Of a stretch of DNA of 15,285 bases, positions 1 through 6,738 are shown piece by piece. Position 1 is the stretch's first letter, and each line of letters starts with the position of its first letter. The notes beneath the pieces are model-generated. The model ran no database searches. It saw only the letters and a list, made by a program, of their open reading frames with translations, and was not told the DNA's origin. Made by a program: the position numbers and the translations under genes. The DNA is from DAOVQB01 sp023128935 (GTDB taxonomy: Bacteria; Eisenbacteria; RBG-16-71-46; CAIMUX01; WJJG01), in contig DAOVQB010000102.1 in NCBI GenBank assembly GCA_030628905.1, positions 1 to 15,285 of the forward strand. The letters run 5' to 3'.

Positions 1-315
1 CGAGGCTGGGGGGAACAAGCGTTCGGTGACGAGCCTGTCAGGGAAGACACTTGAGCATGCAGCGTAGATTATTGCCGAGATGCTACAAGCAAGGGGACGA
101 TTGTTCCATACTGTCTAACAGCCCGACCATGATCGGGCTGGTAGACAAGTCTTCTAGCGGTAGAGGGTTTTAATGCCACCCCAGCTCGTTGGTTTGTTAG
201 GTGTGGAACCACGTGACTTTGGATTGGCGCTGGCGCAATGGTCACGGTTGGCGCTACGGTCAGCGATGGCAAATCCGCTTCGATGACAGATCATCCGCGT
301 GAGTAGGAGGGCCCA
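1..315. other. Intergenic region upstream of the hydrolase gene
   Basis: No convincing gene lies here. Two frames are open from the left edge and stop at 54 and 67, so the tail of an upstream gene may be present, but nothing in these few codons is recognisable. The stretch holds the hairpin at 112-147, a CACGTG hexamer at 210-215 and, at its right end, the strong ribosome binding site AGGAGGG (305-311) of the next gene. I found no clear -35/-10 pair. Confidence 0.5.
112..147. terminator. Long hairpin, possible terminator
   Basis: An 8-bp perfect stem (CAGCCCGA 119-126 with TCGGGCTG 133-140, 6-nt loop) continues after one A/G mismatch into a 6-bp stem (TGTCTA 112-117 with TAGACA 142-147). It lies between the left edge and the gene at 316. 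A proper T-run does not follow directly (the next bases are AGTCTTCT, with TTTT only at 168-171), so it may be a weak or factor-assisted terminator, or an RNA structure with another role. Confidence 0.35.
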
Positions 316-1350
316 ATGGAGAGAGTCATCGCATCACTCTGCTGTACTGTTGGCTGCATCATTTTCTCTATGGCTGTTGTCCTAGTTGTTCCTTCTGGAC
401 CAGAGGCCTCAGATGCCCTCGCATTGGACCGCTCGGATGAGGTGTTCAATGTCTTGCCCGATGAGAAATATGGCCCACTCGTGAGAGTGGCGCTTGTGCA
501 ATTGGAGATGCTGCTGCCACAGGACCCGCAGCGGCATATCGCCGATGCATTCGCGGCCATTGACGAAGCCGGGCAGCGAGGTGTCGACCTCATTGTCCTG
601 CCAGAGGGAGTGAACATTGGATCGGGCGGAAATATCCCGTACCGCGACGTCGCGGAACGTGCTGATTCACGAATGATGAAGCGCGTTTCTTATAAGGCGG
701 CGGAGTACAATTGTCACATCCTATTCCCGTTCATTGAACTGAGAGGCAAGGAATCCTACAACAGCGCCGCCCTGTTTGACCGGAGTGGATCCTGCCTTGG
801 TGTTTACCGCAAGGTCCACGAACCAAGATGTGTCGTACTCGGCGAGGGCGTCTTCATGGGAGACAATTTTCCCGTATTCGATACCGACATCGGACGTATT
901 GGTATCTTGATCTGCTATGACGCTATCACTCCAGAACCCGCACTGATCTATGGGCTGGAAGGCGTCGATTTGATCGTGTTCCCTCATATGATTCAACCGT
1001 TGGAGAACGAGCATTTCCATATTACCACCAGGGCGAGGGCGATTGATGCCAGCCTCCACATTGCAGCGGCCGGCTGGGCGCGGCCTTTTGAGGAGGCCGG
1101 GGGGCGGCTCTCTGCAACCTGCTTTGTGGATTGGGAAGGCAAGGTGCTTGCCCAAGGATCCATGCTGGATCCAGGCATTGTCTATTGTGAGGCTCGCATC
1201 GGTCGCCCTCGCATAACAGAGTGGTTGGGAGTAGTAGAAAAGGCGGAATGGCGTAAGGTGTTGTGGGGCGAACGAAGACCTCATCTGTATGGCAGATTGA
1301 CTAAAGGCAATGCCGAGTGGCGGGCATGGTGCCCTTCCGACAAGCGGTAA
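316..1350 (+). CDS. Carbon-nitrogen hydrolase (nitrilase/amidase superfamily), membrane-anchored
   Basis: This 344-residue protein has the nitrilase-superfamily catalytic triad: Glu97 in LIVLPEG, Lys166 in VYRKVHEP and Cys200 in GILICYDAITPEP. The hydrolase fold starts at about residue 56 (VRVALVQLEM) and the GRIGILICYD strand is typical. The family hydrolyses or condenses amides and nitriles with a cysteine nucleophile; the substrate cannot be told from sequence. Residues 9-26 are hydrophobic and precede the fold, so the enzyme is probably membrane-anchored or exported, which is unusual because most family members apart from Lnt are cytoplasmic. ATG at 316 is chosen because AGGAGGG (305-311) lies 4 bases upstream. 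The C-terminus beyond about residue 300 is Trp/Arg-rich and not recognised. The next gene starts 45 bp downstream across a short duplicated segment. Confidence 0.88.
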   Translation: MERVIASLCCTVGCIIFSMAVVLVVPSGPEASDALALDRSDEVFNVLPDEKYGPLVRVALVQLEMLLPQDPQRHIADAFAAIDEAGQRGVDLIVLPEGVNIGSGGNIPYRDVAERADSRMMKRVSYKAAEYNCHILFPFIELRGKESYNSAALFDRSGSCLGVYRKVHEPRCVVLGEGVFMGDNFPVFDTDIGRIGILICYDAITPEPALIYGLEGVDLIVFPHMIQPLENEHFHITTRARAIDASLHIAAAGWARPFEEAGGRLSATCFVDWEGKVLAQGSMLDPGIVYCEARIGRPRITEWLGVVEKAEWRKVLWGERRPHLYGRLTKGNAEWRAWCPSDKR

Positions 1351-1392
1351 TGGGAGCATCAAGGAGTTGCCCTTCTGGCAAGCGGTGAGGGG
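1330..1392 (+). repeat. Two-copy imperfect direct repeat at a gene junction
   Basis: Bases 1330-1354 and 1368-1392 align over 25 positions with 21 identities (shared cores TGCCCTTC and CAAGCGGT), at a period of 38. The first copy contains the last codons and the stop of the hydrolase gene. The second copy supplies the GAGGGG that serves as ribosome binding site for the mntA-like gene. It looks like an old tandem duplication. Confidence 0.75.
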
Positions 1393-1395
1393 TTC

Positions 1396-1701
1396 ATGGG
1401 CCTGAACATCCGTGTTCCAAGGAATGAGATCGCTGCCTTCTGCGTGCGATGGAGGGTCAGCAAACTGGCGCTGTTTGGTTCCGTACTGCGTGACGATTTC
1501 GGCCCGGACAGCGACGTGGATGTGCTAGTCGAATTCGAGCCAGGGCACGTACCTGGGTTCTTCGGCCTATCCGATATGGAGGAGGAACTGTCCTCCCTGT
1601 TCGGTGGTCGGAAGATCGACCTGCGAACCCCAAAAGATCTTAGCCGCTACTTCCGAGACGAAGTAGTGGCGCACGCGGTGGTGCAATATGCGCAAAGATG
1701 A
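1396..1701 (+). CDS. mntA: MntA-type minimal nucleotidyltransferase (antitoxin)
   Basis: This 101-residue protein has the minimal nucleotidyltransferase signature GSX10DXD: Gly28-Ser29 in LFGSV, then Asp40 and Asp42 in SDVDVLV. The third metal-binding Asp is Asp75 in RKIDLRTP. The length is normal for the family. In MntA-HepT systems the antitoxin AMPylates a tyrosine in the RX4HXY motif of its HEPN partner and so inactivates the RNase. That pairing fits here because the next frame (start 1688, overlapping by 14 bp) encodes a HepT/DUF86 protein, although that gene is broken. The start at 1396 has GAGGGG three bases upstream, a tight spacing. All catalytic residues are present, so the protein is likely active. 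Confidence 0.88.
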   Translation: MGLNIRVPRNEIAAFCVRWRVSKLALFGSVLRDDFGPDSDVDVLVEFEPGHVPGFFGLSDMEEELSSLFGGRKIDLRTPKDLSRYFRDEVVAHAVVQYAQR

Positions 1702-2049
1702 CATCGTTCGCCTGCAACACATCCTCGATGCGGCTCGCGAAGCAGTTGCCTTGTCGCAGGTTGCTCCCGCGAAGACTTGAACGCCAACCGGATGTTGAAT
1801 CTCTCTCTGGTTCGACTCCTGGAGATAATTGGAGAGGCAGCCCGGGGCATTTCTGCGCCATTGCGTACAACGCATCCGGGGATTGCGTGGAAGCAAATGA
1901 CAGGAATGCGAGATCGGCTCATTCACGCCTACTTCGATGTCGACCTCGACGTAGTATGAGAAACGGTGACCGGAGACCTACCACCCTTGATTGCCAGGCT
2001 GGAGCAGATTGTGGAGCGCGAGAGCAGCGGAGACCCTCCCGCGCCATGA
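1688..2049 (+). pseudogene. hepT: HepT-like HEPN toxin (DUF86), broken by frameshift and stop
   Basis: Frame 1688 starts with MRKDDIVRLQHILDAARE, typical of HepT/DUF86, but stops at 1778-1780. The family sequence resumes in the -1 frame (GCSREDLNANRML, then LEIIGEAA, then GMRDRLIHAYFDVDLDVV), which fits loss of a single base near 1760. The RX4HXY motif is intact in this second part (R-DRLI-H-A-Y). At 1957-1959 the frame reads TGA exactly where the family has Trp (VVWETVT), and the tail ETVTGDLPPLIARLEQIV then runs to a stop at 2047-2049. Restored length would be about 120 residues, normal for the family. HEPN toxins of this type are RNases. Two independent lesions indicate real decay; other genes here use TGG for Trp, so the TGA is not a code change. 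The gene overlaps mntA by 14 bp. Confidence 0.85.
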
Positions 2050-2171
2050 ACGCCGAGCGCCGCGCGAGTGGACACGTGTAACCATGTGAGACGCTGGCAG
2101 TCTAGATCACACGGACATCCGGCAAAGCAACGGGGAGAGCACGTGATGGGAATGCCCGTAATGAGAATACC

Positions 2172-2201
2172 TTGCCCACGCTTCAGTTGCCCCGCTATAG
2201 T
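2172..2201 (+). promoter_or_regulatory. Sigma70-like promoter for the secreted cysteine-repeat protein
   Basis: TTGCCC (2172-2177, 4 of 6 matches to TTGACA) is followed after 18 bp by TATAGT (2196-2201, 5 of 6 matches to TATAAT). It lies about 100 bp before the chosen start at 2301, giving a leader of roughly 90 nt. Two CACGTG hexamers stand upstream (2073-2078 and 2140-2145). Apart from these, 2050-2300 holds nothing I recognise. Confidence 0.45.
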
Positions 2202-2300
2202 GAAAGTTGCGTAATACAGAGAGGGGATGCACGTCAATGTGCCCCTTCACCTAGCGTGAGAGCCACGGATATCCGCCTATCGGGGAGAGGAGATGAAACG

Positions 2301-3491
2301 ATGAGACGAGATATCTTGGTTGTGTGGATCGTGACCGTGGCTGCTCTGGCAGGAAGCGTGGCCCATGCAGATGTGAATCTCGGTGGGGGCGTTTTCATCG
2401 CGCACTATGTATCTGAGCTCACTTTCAGCGAGGCGCCGAGCGCTGAGGAAGCCTGCGCGGCCTATTTCGACTACGCCATCACGAACGCGGATCAGCAGGT
2501 CAATCGCATTGACGCCGACGGGAGCTATTCGGTCTGGTACGTTCTGGCCGCCTGGTGGGACCCGCAGGAATTCTGCGCCGTTGAGTTTGGCCTGGGCAAC
2601 TACAACGCTTCCATCTATCCGATCGACGGATACGGCCCATGCTATGCGACCGTCGGCTTGGAAATCCCGACCGGCGATTGGCCTGAGCCCAACACGGGAA
2701 TCGTCGTGAGCGATGTGGGCGGTGGTTGGTCCGGCAACTACCTGCCCGTCTACTTCTTCGGGGGCTATGCCTATGAGGGCGAGACGAAGATTCCTTTCAC
2801 GGTAAACCCTGCAGCCACACCCTTCGCTGGGTTTGTCACATGTGAAGCGCCTATCCCTACGATGTTCCCTACGACCTGCCTTCCGATCATGGGCATCAAT
2901 GTCGATGGCGACTCGCTTTGCATTCCCTTAGCTCCACCTCCGCCCGATTCTAGCGTCTGCTGCGTGGGTCCCAATTGCTACCTTCTCGAGAGGGAATCCG
3001 ATTGCCTTATAATGCAAGGCACTTGGCACCCCGGCTTGCATTCCTGCGATCCCAATCCCTGTGTGCACGTCTGCTGCATCAATCAAGACTGCGTGCTGAC
3101 CTTTAGTCAGGCCGAGTGTGAGTTGATGGGCGGCCACTACTTCCCCGAGTGGAGCAGCTGTGATCCTAACCCATGCCTCCCCAGCGGGCTGCTAGACAAC
3201 ACGCGGCCGACTGCGCGTTTCATACTCGGGGGGAATCGACCGAACCCCTTCAAGGGAGAAACGGTGATTCCTTTCACACTGCCGATCGCCTCTCGAGTTG
3301 AGCTCAAGATTTTCAATGCCGCCGGACAGGTGGTCAGGACGTTAGTGGATGACATCCGTCCTGCTGGCTACCACCAAGTTTCCTGGCACGGGCGGGATGC
3401 CGAGGGAGTTAGCGTATGTTCAGGTGTCTACTTCGCTCACCTTAGCACAGAGGGATTCTCTGCGACGCGCATGATGATTGTCTTTGAGTAG
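2301..3491 (+). CDS. Secreted protein with two cysteine-rich repeats and a FlgD-like C-terminal domain
   Basis: I place the start at ATG 2301, giving 396 residues: GGGGAGAGGAG (2282-2292) stands 8 bases upstream and the product then begins with a signal peptide (MRRDILVV, hydrophobic core to about residue 20, cleavage near AHA-DV at 23/24). The frame is open back to 2172, but that upstream part lacks a signal sequence. Residues 24-215 are a Trp/Tyr/Gly-rich region I do not recognise. Residues 220-254 and 258-292 are two cysteine repeats with all six cysteines at the same 38-residue spacing, each ending SCDPNPC. Residues 310-396 form a FlgD/Por-type Ig-like domain (RPNPF, LKIFNAAGQVVRTLV, SWHGRDAEG, SGVYFAHL), which in FCB-type bacteria marks exported or surface-attached proteins. 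Function is unknown; extracellular location is well supported. Confidence 0.85.
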   Translation: MRRDILVVWIVTVAALAGSVAHADVNLGGGVFIAHYVSELTFSEAPSAEEACAAYFDYAITNADQQVNRIDADGSYSVWYVLAAWWDPQEFCAVEFGLGNYNASIYPIDGYGPCYATVGLEIPTGDWPEPNTGIVVSDVGGGWSGNYLPVYFFGGYAYEGETKIPFTVNPAATPFAGFVTCEAPIPTMFPTTCLPIMGINVDGDSLCIPLAPPPPDSSVCCVGPNCYLLERESDCLIMQGTWHPGLHSCDPNPCVHVCCINQDCVLTFSQAECELMGGHYFPEWSSCDPNPCLPSGLLDNTRPTARFILGGNRPNPFKGETVIPFTLPIASRVELKIFNAAGQVVRTLVDDIRPAGYHQVSWHGRDAEGVSVCSGVYFAHLSTEGFSATRMMIVFE

Positions 3492-3543
3492 TCCCCCCCG
3501 GGCATGTATTTGGTGAACCAGATTTCGTTCGCCATACTCCCCC

Positions 3544-3613
3544 GCACGTGTCCGAGCGCACATGCCCAACTGCACGTGCCCGAGCGCACGTGGCCGAGCG
3601 CACGTGGCAAGAC
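3544..3613. repeat. Five tandem 14-bp repeats centred on CACGTG
   Basis: Five adjacent 14-bp units occupy 3544-3557, 3558-3571, 3572-3585, 3586-3599 and 3600-3613, with consensus GCACGTGCCCGAGC. Four have a perfect CACGTG and one has CACATG. The array fills the 135-bp gap between two convergent genes for secreted proteins. Each unit is partly palindromic (GCACGTGC), so the array could form alternative hairpins in either transcript. Possible roles are transcript-end structure or protein binding; none is shown. Confidence 0.85.
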
Positions 3614-3626
3614 CTACTCACTTCCC

Positions 3627-6503
3627 TTACCGCAAAACCGTCACCTTCCGCGTTAGGTCCACGCCGCTGACCGAGAGGCGGCAGTAGTAGCTGCCCGCAC
3701 TCACCAGCCCGCCGGCGGCGTCGCGGCCATCCCAGTTCACCTGGTGTTCACCTGGCCCGAAGGGACCGACAGCGAGAACGCGGATTAAGCGGCCCGTGGC
3801 ATCGAATAGAGATAAGTTTCCTTGGGTGGCCTCCGGTAATGCGAAGCGCAGGATCATCTCGGAATCCCCGATACCATTAACCCCGCCCGTGGCCATGGGA
3901 TTCGGGCGCGCGGGGAAGAGGAGCGGACGGATCATTGTCTGCGGTTGCACTTCTTCTCTATCCAGCGCCGAGGGGGGCGTTGTGCACACGCGCACATCGT
4001 CAATGTACCAGCCTTCATCCACGGCCGCGCCGTCACTGCCGAATGCCCAACGCAGTTTGACGAGCCCTGCATAGCTCGAGAGATCGACGATCACTTCCGT
4101 CCAGTCCTGCTGGCCGGACCAGACCGGCGTTTCCGCGGGGAACGGCCCCAGCGTGCTGCCATCCCTGATCAGGTAGGGATAGCCACCCTCCGGTGTGAGT
4201 GGCTCCCAGATCGATCCGCCGTCGGTCGAGATTTCCAGAAGCCCGCCATCGTAGCAGTGATCCGGATGAGCCTGGCTCGTCTCGGCGCTGATCCAGTGCC
4301 AGAAGGCCAGGTGCGCGCCTGCAGGGAGATCGAACTCAGCCGTTTCCAGAATGGCGTAGAGGAGGTTCCCATAGTCGCCGGCACCAGCACCACCGCACTT
4401 CCAACTCATCTCGCCCTCGGGCGTGTGGTTGCGATAGGTCTCCAGATGCCACTCGTCATTCCAGCTGCCCGGGCCGGCGTAGTGGGCCCAGGAGGCTGCG
4501 CCCATTTCCATATCGTCTGCAAAGATCTGACCCACGGCAAAGACGAACTGCAGCGCCGCCTGGTAGTACTCGGGACCGATCAAATGCAATCGCAGATAGT
4601 GCGAGTAGATCTCAGGGCAGGTGAGGGAAACCTCAACTGTGAACCCCCCTTCCACGACTCCCTGGCCCGCCTGAAGCACTCCCAGCGGATGGGGTGTTCC
4701 ATCAGGCATGAAGTAGCTTGAGGCAGTGCCCAGGACGGCCTCTACATTTGGCGAATCGCTACTGCCCTGGTTGTCGATGGCCAGGGTGAGTTCGAGAGTT
4801 TCTCCCGGATTGGGGATGCCATCGCCGTTGCCGCCCAATGTATCGTCTATTTCGACGACCCCCACCAAGTAGGCGGGTGCATGCGCGGTGAGCTCAAACC
4901 CCAGGGTGCCGGGGTCTTCGCTGACATCCAATGTGAACTCCAAGAGCTCGCCATCCGGTACGACGTAGGTCACGTGGAAGACAAAGGGCTCGGCATTGCT
5001 CCCGGTCTCGCCTGACGGAATCGCTCCGAAATAGGCTATGCTCACCGGGAGCCCTATGTAGGCCGACTCGATGGAGATTGTACCCGTTACATCGCTGGCA
5101 TCTTCCATACCCATATTGAGCAGTGAAAGCGTCAGCTCAATCGTCTCTCCGAATTCAATCACACCATCGCCGTCGCCGTGTGAGGCTCCTTCCATGTCAT
5201 CATCGATCATGACCTCATCAAGGATCAGGTAAACACCCTCCAGATTCCCATAGAGATTGAGGACATCACCCAGCTCAGGCGGTGTGCTGCTATATTGGGG
5301 ATTCTCAGCCGCGGTATCGTGTTCCTCTGCATAGATAAACGCCTCATGCATCGAGACGATGCCGTCGCTGTTCGTGTCCGCATCCACCGGGTTCCCGTAC
5401 GGGTCCGACCAGGCAACGGCTGAGGTCCAGTAGTAGACGAACTCGTCCCAGATGTAGTCGGGCGGCATGGCCCAGGAAGACTGGTCATAGCGCGAGGCGG
5501 AGGCGAGGACCCGCCCGTCGGTCTCGAGGTTGTCGATCATTCCACCGCTGAAACACTGCTCGAATACGCCGATTACAGTCTCGCAGGGAAGCGCATCCAC
5601 ATAGTCAGCCAGCTCATAGTCCTGCAGCTCTTCCCAGTTCCAGAGGTTGAGGTAGGTGTCCCAGCCACCGTTACTGCCCCCATGATCCGTGGTGAAGATG
5701 AAGAGCTGGTCACCCGTCGTTAGGACTGTGACAAGCTCATTGAAGACCAGTTCGATATACTCACGCGTCGCTGGGTACTGAATATCATCATCTCCGTCGC
5801 CGTCTAGATCAGGCGGGGAGTTGGTTCCATCGGACCGATCTGGTGCCGGATCCAAGCCGTCGGAAATGCAGACGTAGATATTCTCATCCGCATACCCGTA
5901 GTAGTTGACCAATGTACTGTATATGAAGGAGCAGTCATTCCAATAGCGGATGTGGTTGTTGCCCTGGTTGGCGCCGCCGCTGATGATGAAGGCGAACGCG
6001 CGGCCCCGTGAGGGTAATTCGGGTTTGCGGAGATGCTTCAGGCGCTCGTTGAATTCCGCCAGCAATCTCTCGGATACCCCTGGCGGTGGGTTGTCGCGCC
6101 CGTCCGTGATCTCGACAAGCTCATCCTGCCAAGCCGGGGGGACAAAAGCATCATGCGCGGCCAGCTCGCCCGACTGCGCGTCGATGAAAACATAGTGGCA
6201 GGGATGTTCCCAGTTGGCAGCTGGCATGAGATCCACGAATAGAAACCACCCTTCAGCCGGGGCAGTGAACACATCCCGCTTCCAAGTGGATACAACTGTC
6301 CCGGCTTGGATCGTGTGCGGATAGACAAAGAGGCGCACCCCATCGGTGCTGCCACCGAGCAGCATGTCGGTTGTGATGGCGACCGCCTCGTCGCGAGAGA
6401 TGGCGCCCGCTGAGGCCTGAACGAACGAGGCAGCCAGCGCCAATATGAGAAGCGCTGCTGTCACGAGGGAAGCTGTCAAAGGGAATCTGTGGGGTGGGTT
6501 CAT
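3627..6503 (-). CDS. Secreted C13-like (clan CD) cysteine peptidase, multidomain
   Basis: The 958-residue product starts with a signal peptide (core about residues 10-28, cleavage near VQA-SA). Residues 34-125 resemble a propeptide or PepSY-like segment. Residues 168-420 are a clan CD (legumain/gingipain/caspase-type) peptidase domain with catalytic His274 in IFTTDHGG and Cys317 in GVFEQCFSGG. An EF-hand-like loop (Asp376, Asn378, Asp380, Ser384, Glu387) and an Asp-rich stretch (232-240) suggest calcium binding. Two CARDB-like modules follow, each opening with GDG..xxGETxEL (about 443-540 and 557-655). Residues 660-840 resemble the jelly-roll domain found in immune inhibitor A-type proteases (DDMEMGAASW, WYIDDVRV). 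Residues 860-958 are a FlgD-like export domain. The start at 6503 has a perfect GGAGG (6514-6510) and a promoter with three tandem repeats upstream. It probably acts outside the cell on proteins; the target is unknown. Confidence 0.85.
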   Translation of the reverse strand: MNPPHRFPLTASLVTAALLILALAASFVQASAGAISRDEAVAITTDMLLGGSTDGVRLFVYPHTIQAGTVVSTWKRDVFTAPAEGWFLFVDLMPAANWEHPCHYVFIDAQSGELAAHDAFVPPAWQDELVEITDGRDNPPPGVSERLLAEFNERLKHLRKPELPSRGRAFAFIISGGANQGNNHIRYWNDCSFIYSTLVNYYGYADENIYVCISDGLDPAPDRSDGTNSPPDLDGDGDDDIQYPATREYIELVFNELVTVLTTGDQLFIFTTDHGGSNGGWDTYLNLWNWEELQDYELADYVDALPCETVIGVFEQCFSGGMIDNLETDGRVLASASRYDQSSWAMPPDYIWDEFVYYWTSAVAWSDPYGNPVDADTNSDGIVSMHEAFIYAEEHDTAAENPQYSSTPPELGDVLNLYGNLEGVYLILDEVMIDDDMEGASHGDGDGVIEFGETIELTLSLLNMGMEDASDVTGTISIESAYIGLPVSIAYFGAIPSGETGSNAEPFVFHVTYVVPDGELLEFTLDVSEDPGTLGFELTAHAPAYLVGVVEIDDTLGGNGDGIPNPGETLELTLAIDNQGSSDSPNVEAVLGTASSYFMPDGTPHPLGVLQAGQGVVEGGFTVEVSLTCPEIYSHYLRLHLIGPEYYQAALQFVFAVGQIFADDMEMGAASWAHYAGPGSWNDEWHLETYRNHTPEGEMSWKCGGAGAGDYGNLLYAILETAEFDLPAGAHLAFWHWISAETSQAHPDHCYDGGLLEISTDGGSIWEPLTPEGGYPYLIRDGSTLGPFPAETPVWSGQQDWTEVIVDLSSYAGLVKLRWAFGSDGAAVDEGWYIDDVRVCTTPPSALDREEVQPQTMIRPLLFPARPNPMATGGVNGIGDSEMILRFALPEATQGNLSLFDATGRLIRVLAVGPFGPGEHQVNWDGRDAAGGLVSAGSYYCRLSVSGVDLTRKVTVLR

Positions 6504-6519
6504 CAGATGCCTCCTGTAT

Positions 6520-6570
6520 TAAGTAGTTCCCAGAGATAAGTAGCTCCCAGAGATAAGTAGCTCCCAGAGA
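6520..6570 (-). repeat. Three tandem 17-bp repeats in the peptidase leader
   Basis: Three abutting 17-bp units lie at 6520-6536, 6537-6553 and 6554-6570; on the plus strand the unit is TAAGTAGCTCCCAGAGA, and the copy nearest the gene has one change (TTC for CTC). On the minus strand they fall between the predicted promoter (6630-6638) and the ribosome binding site (6510-6514), so they should be transcribed into the 5' leader of the peptidase mRNA. Each carries GGGAG (GGGAA in the changed copy), a weak Shine-Dalgarno-like string. Confidence 0.9.
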
Positions 6571-6629
6571 TGCGCACGACTGCTCCCGGCACCAGGCTCT
6601 CCCCTTGCGCCGGGGGCAGCTCAACCGCG

Positions 6630-6638
6630 ATTATAGCA
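6630..6638 (-). promoter_or_regulatory. Extended -10 promoter for the C13-like peptidase
   Basis: On the minus strand this reads TGCTATAAT, a perfect extended -10 (TGN plus TATAAT). No good -35 is visible at 17-18 bp, as is common for extended -10 promoters. Transcription from about 6623 would give a leader of about 120 nt that contains the three 17-bp repeats. Confidence 0.5.
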
Positions 6639-6738
6639 TCTGCGGGGCACCTGCAGTGCTCTTTCGGGACGAGACACTGAGTGGACAAAATGCTTGCAGA
6701 ACCACAAGCCTGATCAGTCACCACAGACGGGGGTCGCA

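Noticed and set aside
1..67. Possible 3' end of an upstream gene (open frames ending at 54 or 67)
   Set aside because: Too few codons to choose a frame or recognise a family.
1957..1959. TGA in hepT read as a recoded Trp or selenocysteine codon
   Set aside because: Trp is encoded by TGG throughout the neighbouring genes and the same gene also has a frameshift, so decay is the simpler reading.
2146..2217. Short frame starting at ATG 2146 with GGGGAG upstream
   Set aside because: About 23 codons, runs through the predicted promoter and has no recognisable product.
3945..4721. Long open frame on the plus strand opposite the peptidase gene
   Set aside because: It is antisense to a well-supported domain-rich gene and has no family features.
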